From the NCBI GenBank assembly GCA_039105265.1, contig JAPFFF010000002.1, positions 3,658,001 to 3,722,000 on the forward strand: a stretch of 64,000 nucleotides of DNA. The letters are read 5' to 3'. The notes below the pieces were generated by a model that did no database searches, was not told the DNA's origin, and saw only the letters and a list, made by a program, of their open reading frames with translations. Position numbers and translations under genes: made by a program. This DNA comes from Tritrichomonas musculus (lineage: Eukaryota > Parabasalia > Tritrichomonadida > Tritrichomonadidae). Position 1 is the stretch's first letter; every line of letters begins with the position of its first letter. This document shows positions 9,913 through 17,903 of the stretch, one piece after another.

Positions 9913-11019
9913 TTAAATATCTTCTAACACAGTCAATAAAGGATCTTCTTTGATAACAGGAATTAGATACTTATCATCCATTAATATATTAGTAATATCA
10001 GCTGGTACCTTGTTTTCATGTGATGCAATATGTTCGGAATAATCACCAATCACTGGAGAGCCGCAAATAAAGCATTTTTTCTCATTTTTTGAAGCTCGTG
10101 CGTAGTTAACAAATCTAATCATTTTGTAAAAATCACTTCCAACAGCTTTTTGAATGTCTTTTAAGCTAAATTGATGATATCTTAGCATGTGATCAACAAC
10201 AAAGCCTGGGGTTGAAAGAATGGTATCGCAGATTAGGCATTTGGTTTCATCTATAACTGTATCATCGTCAAAATCTTTTAATCCTTCTTCAATTGGAATA
10301 TTAGATTCATCTGCGTCATTATCATCTTCTTTTTCTATGTCTTTCCACTTTTTTCCTTCTTCTAAATAGTTAACCATATAAAAACGATCAAAATAGCGTT
10401 TATCTGGAATTTTGTCATGTGGCTTCTTTTTCATATGGCTACGAAGGAGATGTGGTTTATCAAAATGTTGGTTGCAATTGATGCATATGTTGTTATTGAT
10501 TAAGTTACGAAGATATGAAACCAAAGTTGGTATATAAACAAGATTTTGAGGTCTTCCTGGATTGAATCTGTGAACTTCAAATAGCCATTGTAAATACTGT
10601 TGCCATGTTCCAGAAAATTTGTCTTTACAAAATAAACAAGGAATATCTTTAACGACAGTTGTTCTTTCTAATTCATATTCATTCATTACTTGGTCGAGAC
10701 GAAGTTTATGAAGTGTTTTTCTTAGACTTATTTCTTCTGGATTTTCTGGATCAATTGTTTGTGATGGATACCCATAAACTTGTGAATCAATGATAGGTTG
10801 AGGATGAAATCGCCAATTATCAAGATATTTGTCGAGTAATGAAAGCGATGATAAAGAAGTAATGGCAAAGTTGTGTTTTTCATGCATATGAATTAAGCAG
10901 TCAATTGGAATATTTGTTTCGTAAGAGCAAAAAATGCAAGGGAAATTATCCTTATCAGTATAATTGTTCATATTGGCTTCAAAATCATTTTTAAGTTGAG
11001 TTTCAAATGATTCGCTCAT
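9913..11019 (-). CDS. ZNF277-like C2H2 zinc-finger protein
   Basis: A 368-residue protein with five or more C2H2-type fingers in a non-tandem layout: PCIFCSYETN...HMHEKH near residue 28, PCLFCKDKFSG...VH, CINCNQHFDKPHLLRSHMKKKPH, CLICDTILSTPGFVVDHMLRYH and CFICGSPVIGDYSEHIASH. The segment after finger three (RYFDRFYMVNYLEEGKKWKDIE) is typical of ZNF277 proteins. In other eukaryotes ZNF277 binds ribosomal protein uS5 and affects Polycomb-linked genes, so a ribosome-related role is possible. An acidic linker (EKEDDNDADESN) divides the halves. A TCACTTTA octamer sits immediately before the ATG. Confidence 0.75.
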   Translation of the reverse strand: MSESFETQLKNDFEANMNNYTDKDNFPCIFCSYETNIPIDCLIHMHEKHNFAITSLSSLSLLDKYLDNWRFHPQPIIDSQVYGYPSQTIDPENPEEISLRKTLHKLRLDQVMNEYELERTTVVKDIPCLFCKDKFSGTWQQYLQWLFEVHRFNPGRPQNLVYIPTLVSYLRNLINNNICINCNQHFDKPHLLRSHMKKKPHDKIPDKRYFDRFYMVNYLEEGKKWKDIEKEDDNDADESNIPIEEGLKDFDDDTVIDETKCLICDTILSTPGFVVDHMLRYHQFSLKDIQKAVGSDFYKMIRFVNYARASKNEKKCFICGSPVIGDYSEHIASHENKVPADITNILMDDKYLIPVIKEDPLLTVLEDI

Positions 11020-11027
11020 TAAAGTGA
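11020..11027 (-). promoter_or_regulatory. Initiator-like TCACTTTA octamer
   Basis: On the minus strand TCACTTTA directly abuts the ATG of the ZNF277-like gene. It matches the trichomonad initiator consensus TCAYWYTT/A, and the same octamer occurs at the AmrS-like gene. It would imply a very short 5' leader, which is normal in trichomonads. Confidence 0.5.
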
Positions 11028-12102
11028 TTTTTATTTTAGTCCGGCCAATATTTGTATCAAATATTTCAATGTTAATATAAAAAGTGAAAATAAATTTCCT
11101 TTATAAAAAAATTTTGGTATATCAAAAAAGTTGCACTTTTCAGACAAAATGCTCTCAATTTTTTTTCAATCACTCCTATTCAATTCGAAGACTTTTTTAT
11201 GATAAAAAAAGAGTTGATTTTTTTATGATTTAATTCCAAAAAACAAGTCAAAATAAGTTCATATATCAATATTATAATAAATAAGATTGAGAGGATTTTG
11301 TCCGAAAAGTGTAAAGTTTCTCAATATATCAAAATTTTCTTAAAAAGAGATGTGCATTTAATAAATAAGCATAAACAAGAATAAAGAAATTGGATAATTA
11401 AAAATTTGGTAACTGAATAAAATATAAATATATGAACTAAAATAATGAAATTGGTTCATCTAATGGAATAGAAATAGCCCTTACGGCCGTAGGCTGTAGT
11501 TGGAGAGTGCCGTTGTCAAATCCTAATTTTGCCGAAACCTCTCTATACAATTGCCGTATTTTATTTGGTCGTTTTTGAGAAAAAATTAAATTATATTATT
11601 TTTTCAAAATCTTTTAAATTCAATTAATATAATTACTTATTAGTAATTTTTTATTACACATTTGATAATAAATGGAGTAGACTCTTCAGTCTTCTGAAAA
11701 AGTTATGAGATTGAAATTGGATAATTGATTTGAGTAAATAATGTTATGCTGATGTTGAATAAAATCAACTTATATAACTGCAAGGACAACCATATGCAAG
11801 TGAGATTAATTTCTGTAATAAATTGGTTTAGTTTATTAAAAAGAATTTTTTATATATAATATAAAATATTCAAAGCAATTATTCAAAAAGTTTTGATATG
11901 ACCATTTATTATTTGAAAAAGTTACCGCTTTTTATACGCCGTAATTGCAACTCAGGGCGCGGTAATTCCAAATAACTGCATAAACTATTTAAAAATAGAT
12001 GATGTTGCCGTAGTTTACAAAACCGCCGAAGGGTTAGCAATAAAATCTATTTGATTAATAAAGATCAAAAGAAAAAATGATAAATAATAAAGTTTTATTC
12101 AT
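11028..12102. other. Intergenic region with GC-richer non-coding patches
   Basis: About 1.1 kb with no supported gene. Most is AT-rich, but two stretches stand out in composition: about 11,475-11,570 (CTTACGGCCGTAGGCTGTAG and onwards) and about 11,930-12,045 (GCCGTAATTGCAACTCAGGG, then GCCGTAGTTTACAAAACCGCC). The recurring GCCGTA word and local palindromes such as TACGGCCGTA suggest structured RNA or a mobile-element scar. I cannot match either to a known RNA. Confidence 0.4.
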
Positions 12103-12705
12103 TTATTTGGCTGCCTTGCCTTTACCGAGACGTGATTTGTAAAAATCAAGTTCTTCACCTTCAAGAATATATCCGTCAGCTCGTCCACATTGTCCTGGTC
12201 TTGATGTGATGCAAGCAAGTATGCGTCCTTGGTCGAATTGTTGAACAAGATTTGTTGCAACTGATCCTTCATTTGCAAGTTTTTCCCATCTCTCACGGAT
12301 TTTATCGTTAACATTTTCTGGGCGTTTATATTGGGATCTGCCAAGTGGCTTTCCGTATTGGCGTTCATACCAGTTCTTAAGTGGTGTAGAATCGATTGAA
12401 ACGATTGATCCACGTGTCAATGTGTTTGTACGAACAAATTCGTTATCAGATGGATGATAAACCACAGAAATAATACGTGTCTTACGAGTTGCATTTTCGG
12501 ATGCCCATGCAAATGTTCCAACGCTGAGAGAAAGTGCGCGGTGTTTGATATTACCACCACGAGTACGGCATTCATGAATACGTGTATCACCAATACGAGT
12601 GTTAGCTGCTGGTCTTCCGGCGGCAAAATTCCTCTTCTTACGCCATGCAACACTACGGCCACCAGATTTTGTGGTTTTGAGATCTCCCATACGTGTAATT
12701 CCCAT
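12103..12705 (-). CDS. RPS8: 40S ribosomal protein S8 (eS8)
   Basis: A 200-residue protein that aligns by eye along its length with eukaryotic eS8 (about 208 residues in animals). The hallmarks are the start MGITRM, RKKRNFAAGRPAANTRIGDTRIH, RGGNIKHRALSL, TRKTRIISVVYHPSDNEFVRTNTL, VSIDSTPLKNWYE, and the very conserved ACITSRPGQCGRADGYILEGEELDFY near the end. It is a core component of the small ribosomal subunit. The base composition is richer in GC than its neighbours, as expected for a highly expressed gene. The first ATG (12703-12705) matches the family N-terminus. No intron is seen. Confidence 0.96.
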   Translation of the reverse strand: MGITRMGDLKTTKSGGRSVAWRKKRNFAAGRPAANTRIGDTRIHECRTRGGNIKHRALSLSVGTFAWASENATRKTRIISVVYHPSDNEFVRTNTLTRGSIVSIDSTPLKNWYERQYGKPLGRSQYKRPENVNDKIRERWEKLANEGSVATNLVQQFDQGRILACITSRPGQCGRADGYILEGEELDFYKSRLGKGKAAK

Positions 12706-12869
12706 TTTTCAAGAAAGGCGGACCATAACCGCATTATTATTTCAATTTTTTCTATATCCTAATTCAAATATAAAATCAATTAGGCTAACGATGAAAATTC
12801 AGAGCCATTCTCAAAATTCAATAAAAATTGAATGATCGACTCTGAATTCATTAAATTATTCCTATATTA

Positions 12870-13087
12870 GACCTCTTAGTTAAGAAAGGTGTCCGTTAAT
12901 TTATTTGTCTCAAAATTCTTTATTATTCTATCCAATTTTGTTATCTCCTTTCAAACTTTGTTATGATTTTGAGAGAAAAAGAAAATGTGTAAATCTCTCA
13001 AATGCGTACACTTTTTGAATGTTCCTCTGAAATAATCTCCAAAAATTTGTTTTGGCCGAATAAACTCAAAAAGTGAAAAAATTGAAT
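12870..13087 (+). repeat. Left inverted repeat of the tyrosine-recombinase element
   Basis: About 218 bp, matching the reverse complement of 14,324-14,522 with scattered substitutions and small gaps. The best-conserved part is the inner 50 bp, ending in AGTGAAAAAATTGAAT. Confidence 0.75.
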
Positions 13088-13176
13088 CAAATTTGATCTG
13101 CAAACAACGTTTTTATAAAAATTATCGACCAATTGATTGTTGTTTAAAATCCATAAGTATGTTTTGTCGAAATAGC

Positions 13177-14279
13177 AATACATTCCAACTCCATATACAC
13201 GCCCTCAAAATAATGGAACAATATTCAATTCTAATGCTTTTCAACAAACTAATATGTTTAACTTTCAGTTTCAAAATCAGACATTTAATTATAATTATAA
13301 CCATCCTACACAAAATTTACCTAATCAATTTCCTTTATCTAATACAAATCAACCTATGAACGTTAATCAACCCTAAAATTTAACCGAATTTGAACAATTA
13401 TTACAAGAATCTCAACAATATAGTGACAATTCTTTAGCTGCAACCTCAAAAAACGCATACAATAAAGCTTTACAAGTTTATGAAACAGTCATTAATATAC
13501 TAAAAACTAATCCTTATCCTATAACAATTGAAAAATTAAAAGTATTTATAACATATCAGGCTAGAAATAGCATCGCTATAAACACACTAAAGTCTTATAT
13601 TATAGGTTTTTCTTATTATTTTAAAACAAATAATTTACAAAATATAACATTATCAAACGAATTCAAACAGTTTAAAGCTGGATGACTGAGATCTTTTAAA
13701 GAAAATTCATCACCTTTTGCTAAAAAACCTTTTAAACCCGAATTTTTTATACATTTTTTACAGATTGCAGATATGAATGATATCAGAAATTTAAGAATTA
13801 TGTTTTATATGACATTATCGTTTTATGCATTCTTACGTATATCAGAATTATTAAATCTCAGAAAGAAAGATATTATATATGATGTAAATAAAAACAAATT
13901 AATAATAAACATTAGATTTTCTAAGACAGATCAAAATGGCAAAGGTGTGACAAATTATTTTTACAATAATACTCAAAAAGTTTATCATCCACTTAATTTT
14001 ATTAGCTTTATTTCTAAATTAAACGATAATGATTATATTGTAAATATGAGTGAAGAAAATCTTAGAAAAGAACTGAATAATGTTTTAAAGAAATTAGATT
14101 TAGATGTAAATCAATACTCGTGGCACTCCTTTAGGAGAAGAGGTGCCACATTGGCATTGCAGAATCATATTGATCCTGCCATCATTAAAGCTCATGGAAG
14201 ATGACAAAGTGAGGCATATCTTTTATACGTAGACAGAGATCAAGACAATGCAGTTTTTCAAATAAGCGATATACTCTAA
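13177..14279 (+). pseudogene. Tyrosine recombinase (decayed)
   Basis: One plus-strand frame reads as a tyrosine recombinase. After an N/Q-rich leader comes a core-binding (SAM-like) part (NAYNKALQVYETVI...ITYQARNSIAINTLKSYI), and then the catalytic part. That has FLRISELLNLRKKDI with the first arginine, HSFRRRGATLAL with the H-x-x-R box, and AHGR followed by QSEAYLLY, whose tyrosine is the expected nucleophile. About three in-frame stops interrupt it, two of them TGA, including one at the spot where a tryptophan is usual (HGRW). The longest intact piece is 13,773-14,204. The recombinase would cut and rejoin element ends; this copy looks inactive. The N-terminal limit is uncertain. Confidence 0.75.
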
Positions 14280-14323
14280 AAATAAATAAAAAATTAATCT
14301 TTTATCATATTTTATCGTTTTTA

Positions 14324-14522
14324 ATTCAATTTTTTCACTTTTTGAGTTTATTCGGCAAAAACAAATTTTTGGAGATTATTGAGAGGAACAAGTTCAAAAA
14401 GTGGGCCATTTGAGAGATTTTTTAATTTGTAAGAAGCATTCAAAACATAAAGAAGTTTGAAATAAAATAACGAACTTTGTGGCAAATAAATTAACGGCCA
14501 CATTTCTTAACTAAGAGGGGCC
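14324..14522 (-). repeat. Right inverted repeat of the tyrosine-recombinase element
   Basis: About 199 bp, the inverted partner of 12,870-13,087. It begins right after the recombinase stop codon, so the gene fills the element almost entirely. Confidence 0.75.
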
Positions 14523-14718
14523 AACTTAAATTGGTACTATAAAACATGCACGCTCAAAAAGTTCAGTCCATTGAAAAAGTTTTGATTATTTTTTGAATAG
14601 CACTCTCAAATTTCGCACAACTTTTTATGAAGATAAATGGTCGTTGAAAATTGAGAGAACCGTTACTTTTTGAATATTCTATTTCAAAAAAAGCGCCATT
14701 ATATTTTTCGGGAAGTGC

Positions 14719-14801
14719 GTGCTAGCATTCCTCCATTAAAGATCGAATCCTAGTTGTCCATATTCCACGTGGACAAAGTTGGAAGTGGAGGATGCTAGCA
14801 C
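14719..14801. repeat. Nested stem-loop pair
   Basis: The outer arms are 14,719-14,735 (GTGCTAGCATTCCTCCA) and 14,786-14,801 (TGGAGGATGCTAGCAC), which pair except for one bulged base. Inside, TTGTCCA at 14,754-14,760 pairs with TGGACAA at 14,770-14,776. This gives an outer stem, an internal loop and an inner hairpin. It may be a structured RNA or the heart of a foldback element; no family is recognised. Confidence 0.55.
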
Positions 14802-14842
14802 TTGCGAAGGAAGATATGTTTAATTACAGATTATGCATTGCG

Positions 14843-14882
14843 GAAGATTCGAGGGATGGAGCTCTCCATCTCTTGAATCTTC
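14843..14882 (+). repeat. 19-bp perfect-or-wobble hairpin
   Basis: Bases 14,843-14,861 can pair with 14,864-14,882 over 19 positions. The only two non-Watson-Crick pairs are G-U wobbles when read as plus-strand RNA. In practice the innermost pairs would open to form the loop. It lies 41 bp after the nested stem-loop, so the two may belong to one transcript. Confidence 0.55.
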
Positions 14883-15306
14883 TGTTTCCGATTACTCAAT
14901 TACAGAAGATTCTTTTAAATTAAATAATTAAAAGGTACTTATCTCGTGAAATCATAAAATGAGCCAAATTTGACTATTAAATGTGCTTTTAAGGTTTCAG
15001 GACCAACATTGCACATCTTGGTGGTTTATTAAAGCATATATATACTTTATCACTCTATTTTTTGGTAATAAAAAGACTTCAACAGGTCTTGCAAAAGTAT
15101 GATTTTGTAATATGACTTTTGCCATCAATTGAATATGAAAATTCTTCCAAAATTGTATCATTATTTTTTCGAAAAAAATGTTGACGACTGTTTTTTGATC
15201 GCAATATTCGGATCAACTAAAGTATAGTTTGTCTTTTCTGAAGAACCTTCAAAAAGTGGAAATCATTCAGAAAAAATAATCTAAATAAAATAATTGAAAA
15301 AACAAA

Positions 15307-15445
15307 TCTTTTTATATTTTTACATAATTTTTACCGAGACTACATACCGCCTAGCGGGCGTCGAGCGAGGCTGAGCGAAGCGAAGCCGAGTCGAGACCCC
15401 GCGGCTGGCGGTAAGAATCGGTAAAAATTATGTAACATAAAAAGA
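15307..15445. repeat. GC-rich foldback with AT-rich outer stem
   Basis: The outer arms 15,307-15,337 and 15,418-15,445 are inverted copies around TTACATAATTTTTACCGA. Within them TACCGCC (15,345-15,351) pairs with GGCGGTA (15,407-15,413). The core is strongly GC-rich with the palindromic words GCGAAGCGAAGC and GAGCGAGGCTGAGC. Its composition is unlike anything else in the host part of the window. It resembles a small palindromic mobile repeat. Confidence 0.6.
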
Positions 15446-15880
15446 TTAATCGTAACCCATACATACCCCACTGGATGATGAATTGTTTCATCGCTGATGG
15501 GGAACCTATTAATGATGTTTATAATAATTTTTATTGATTCACTCACTCAAAAATGTATGAACACAAAATCATATTTTTTTTTTTTTTTTTTCAACCAACT
15601 ATACGTTTCATTTCGGCAATTTTTACATTTTAATCCATCTTTTCATTGAATTTTATAAATTTCCAATTACGTCCGAAGGGTAATATAAAACAAATTATTT
15701 CAATTGATCTACTTTTTTAAATGTTTTAAAACATTTCAAAATACTCATATTGCATAAAAGGTTAAGCATGAAATTATCCATATAAATAAAATTTGAATTT
15801 ATATTTGATTATATTTCATTTTTTAAAAATTGTATAAAACATATGGAAGGAAACAAAAAATAAAACATTATGAAATCAAT

Positions 15881-17500
15881 TTACTTAAAACTCAAATTCG
15901 TAATCCATTGTTCAACTTTTTCATCATCTTCTTCTTCCATTTCATCACGTGTACAGAGTGGAACTATTTCTTTGCAATTAAGAGACAAGAGCTTCTCTTC
16001 AATATTCTTTGCAAATCCAGCAAAAGTTGCTGAGAATGATGAAGAGCCACATCCAAGGACTGCGAATTTGAGATTGGGCAATTGTCCTGTAAATTCTTTA
16101 ATTTTTTCCCAAGCATCATTTGCGTTTGGTGGAGGCATTCCTCTTCCATAAGTAGAAACAACAAAAACTACATTTTTGGCTTTTTGAAGGTTTTGAACAG
16201 TTAATGATGAAAAATTAATAACAGTATTATAATTCAAATGTTCCGCAATTTTTTCAGCAAAATTCTTTGAGGTGCCGCCTTTAGAAGCATAAACAACAAA
16301 GTTTTCGGGTAGATTGTTTGCATCATCACCAGAGGCAAGCGCTGCAGCTGCTGAAGTAGGAAGACCCATATTATTTAATTCTTCATCAAATAATAAATCT
16401 TTTGGAACATGGTCAATCTTTGGTTTCAAATTAGCTGCATCAATAAAACGCCCTGGAATTGCTTCGCCACATGAGCATCGGCCTTTCTTAAGAGTACTTG
16501 GATTGGCATCAAACCATTCTCTGTTGATAAGTGTCTTACCGCATTTTGGGCATTTTGTATTCCTTCCATCAGGTGTTCTAACATTACCCATGTAGATATA
16601 TTTCAAACCAGCTTTGTGGCCGATATCAACTGCTCTTTGAAGTGTTTGAACAGGTGTTCTTCCACGTCCAACAAATTTATAATCATCATGATAAGCAGAA
16701 ACGTGCCAAACAATATCTTTGTCGATAGAAGCAAGGAAATTAACAATATCTTGAATTTCTTCATTGCTGTCATTCGCATCTGGAATAAGTAGAGTTGTTA
16801 TTTCAGTATGTATTCCCATTGCATAGCATCGTTTAATTGTGTCACAGACACCTTTCAGATGGCCGCCAAGAACTTTAACATAGAAATCTTCTCGGAAAGA
16901 TTTCAAGTCGATATTAACAGCATCTAAATATGGGCCTAAATAATTTAATGTTTCAACACTTTCAAATCCATTTGTTACATAAATTGTATATAGTCCTTCC
17001 TTTTTTGCAAGTTTAAAGACTTGGTATGAGTATTCGGTTGATACGGTAGGCTCATTATATGTAGATGCAATTGATAAACAGCCATTTTTGAGGGCTCCAC
17101 GTACCATTTCTTCAGGTGTATACTTACTTAATTTACGTCCTTCCGAATTGTCTAAAGCAGAAACATCTTCAATATCAAGTTTCCACATACTTAACGAAGA
17201 GTTTTGACAAAATTGGCAATTGAAGTTGCAACCAACTGTTCCGTATGAATAAACTTTCGATCCTGGTAGAAAATGATAGAGTGGTTTTTTTTCAATTGGA
17301 TCAATAGCAACAGTATATTGACCCCAAGTTGGTGAGTATGGTTTCCCATCAATATTGGCGCGAACTCTGCACTTTCCGAGCTTTCCGGGCTGAATGACGC
17401 ATTTATGCTGGCAGCAAAGGCACTGGATATCGCCATTGGGATAAGGATGGAAAAGTGGTGAGTCTTTTAACTCCACATATTTTGTTTTCTTCTTAAACAT
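15881..17500 (-). CDS. AmrS-like radical SAM enzyme fused to a flavodoxin domain
   Basis: A 539-residue protein. Residues about 1-390 are an AmmeMemoRadiSam-type (AmrS) radical SAM enzyme: the lead-in CLCCQHKCVIQPGKLGKC, then GTVGCNFNCQFCQN with the CxxxCxxC iron-sulphur motif at C91, C95 and C98. Further matches are STYNEPTVSTEY, TNGF, DLKSF and WHVSAYHDDYKF. A zinc-ribbon-like CPKCGKTLINREWF...CSCG follows. Residues about 395-539 form a flavodoxin-like domain (VVYASKGGTSKNFAEKIA, VSTYGRGMPP, VLGCGSSSFSATF), able to hold FMN and probably to pass electrons to the cluster. AmrS proteins are mainly bacterial and archaeal, so transfer into an anaerobic protist is likely. The reaction of the family is not well defined. 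TCACTTTA lies 6 bp before the ATG. Confidence 0.85.
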   Translation of the reverse strand: MFKKKTKYVELKDSPLFHPYPNGDIQCLCCQHKCVIQPGKLGKCRVRANIDGKPYSPTWGQYTVAIDPIEKKPLYHFLPGSKVYSYGTVGCNFNCQFCQNSSLSMWKLDIEDVSALDNSEGRKLSKYTPEEMVRGALKNGCLSIASTYNEPTVSTEYSYQVFKLAKKEGLYTIYVTNGFESVETLNYLGPYLDAVNIDLKSFREDFYVKVLGGHLKGVCDTIKRCYAMGIHTEITTLLIPDANDSNEEIQDIVNFLASIDKDIVWHVSAYHDDYKFVGRGRTPVQTLQRAVDIGHKAGLKYIYMGNVRTPDGRNTKCPKCGKTLINREWFDANPSTLKKGRCSCGEAIPGRFIDAANLKPKIDHVPKDLLFDEELNNMGLPTSAAAALASGDDANNLPENFVVYASKGGTSKNFAEKIAEHLNYNTVINFSSLTVQNLQKAKNVVFVVSTYGRGMPPPNANDAWEKIKEFTGQLPNLKFAVLGCGSSSFSATFAGFAKNIEEKLLSLNCKEIVPLCTRDEMEEEDDEKVEQWITNLSFK

Positions 17501-17506
17501 TTAATG

Positions 17507-17514
17507 TAAAGTGA
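17507..17514 (-). promoter_or_regulatory. Initiator-like TCACTTTA octamer
   Basis: On the minus strand TCACTTTA ends 6 bp before the ATG of the AmrS-flavodoxin gene. It is identical to the octamer at the ZNF277-like gene and agrees with the trichomonad initiator. Confidence 0.5.
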
Positions 17515-17903
17515 TATATATTTTGAAAAAACTATTTGAACGTTTATTTGGTCGTTAAATCAATTCAATTCAACATCGTTTTATTTGAATTTTTGAATTT
17601 CATAAATTTTTTTTTTCTTTATTAATTATCTTTGTGTATAAAATTTAAAAACTAAGAGCAAATTAAAATATATATATATAATATGATGTTATAAATAAAG
17701 CCATTAAAAATTGATGATTAATAATATAAAGAATTGACGTAATAATGAAATGCACAGATGTAGGTAAACTTTGAAGAAAATCTAATATAAATAATATTGC
17801 ATAAGTTAAATAATCTATACGTTTAAATCAAAAAAAATTGAAAATTAAAAACAAATAACGCATAAAAAAATATATATTATATTAGATCAAAAATTGGATT
17901 TCT
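17515..17903. other. AT-rich intergenic region
   Basis: About 390 bp between two genes read in the same (minus) direction. It must hold the 3' end of the RabGAP transcript and the promoter of the radical SAM gene. No other feature is seen. Confidence 0.55.

Larger units (their letters stand above)
12870..14522. mobile_element. Tyrosine-recombinase transposon with long terminal inverted repeats
   Basis: A 1.65-kb element bounded by imperfect inverted repeats, left about 12,870-13,087 and right about 14,324-14,522. The two arms share, in inverted order, CCTCTTAGTTAAGAAA, CCGTTAATTTATTTG, AATCTCTCAAATG, CTCCAAAAATTTGTTTT and CCGAATAAACTCAAAAAGTG. Between them lies a decayed tyrosine recombinase. 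The arms differ at perhaps 15 to 20 percent of positions, so the copy is not fresh. I could not identify a target duplication with confidence. Known Crypton-type recombinase elements generally lack long inverted repeats, so this arrangement is unusual. Confidence 0.7.
14523..15880. other. Gene-free region with foldback structures
   Basis: About 1.36 kb without a supported protein gene, between the recombinase element and the radical SAM gene. It holds three strong hairpins, listed separately, and a T run near 15,571-15,590. The rest is AT-rich and shows nothing I can name. Confidence 0.55.

Noticed and set aside
11475-11570. GC-richer patch considered as 5S rRNA or a spliceosomal RNA
   Set aside because: Neither strand shows the 5S internal promoter pattern or conserved U6/U2 core words.
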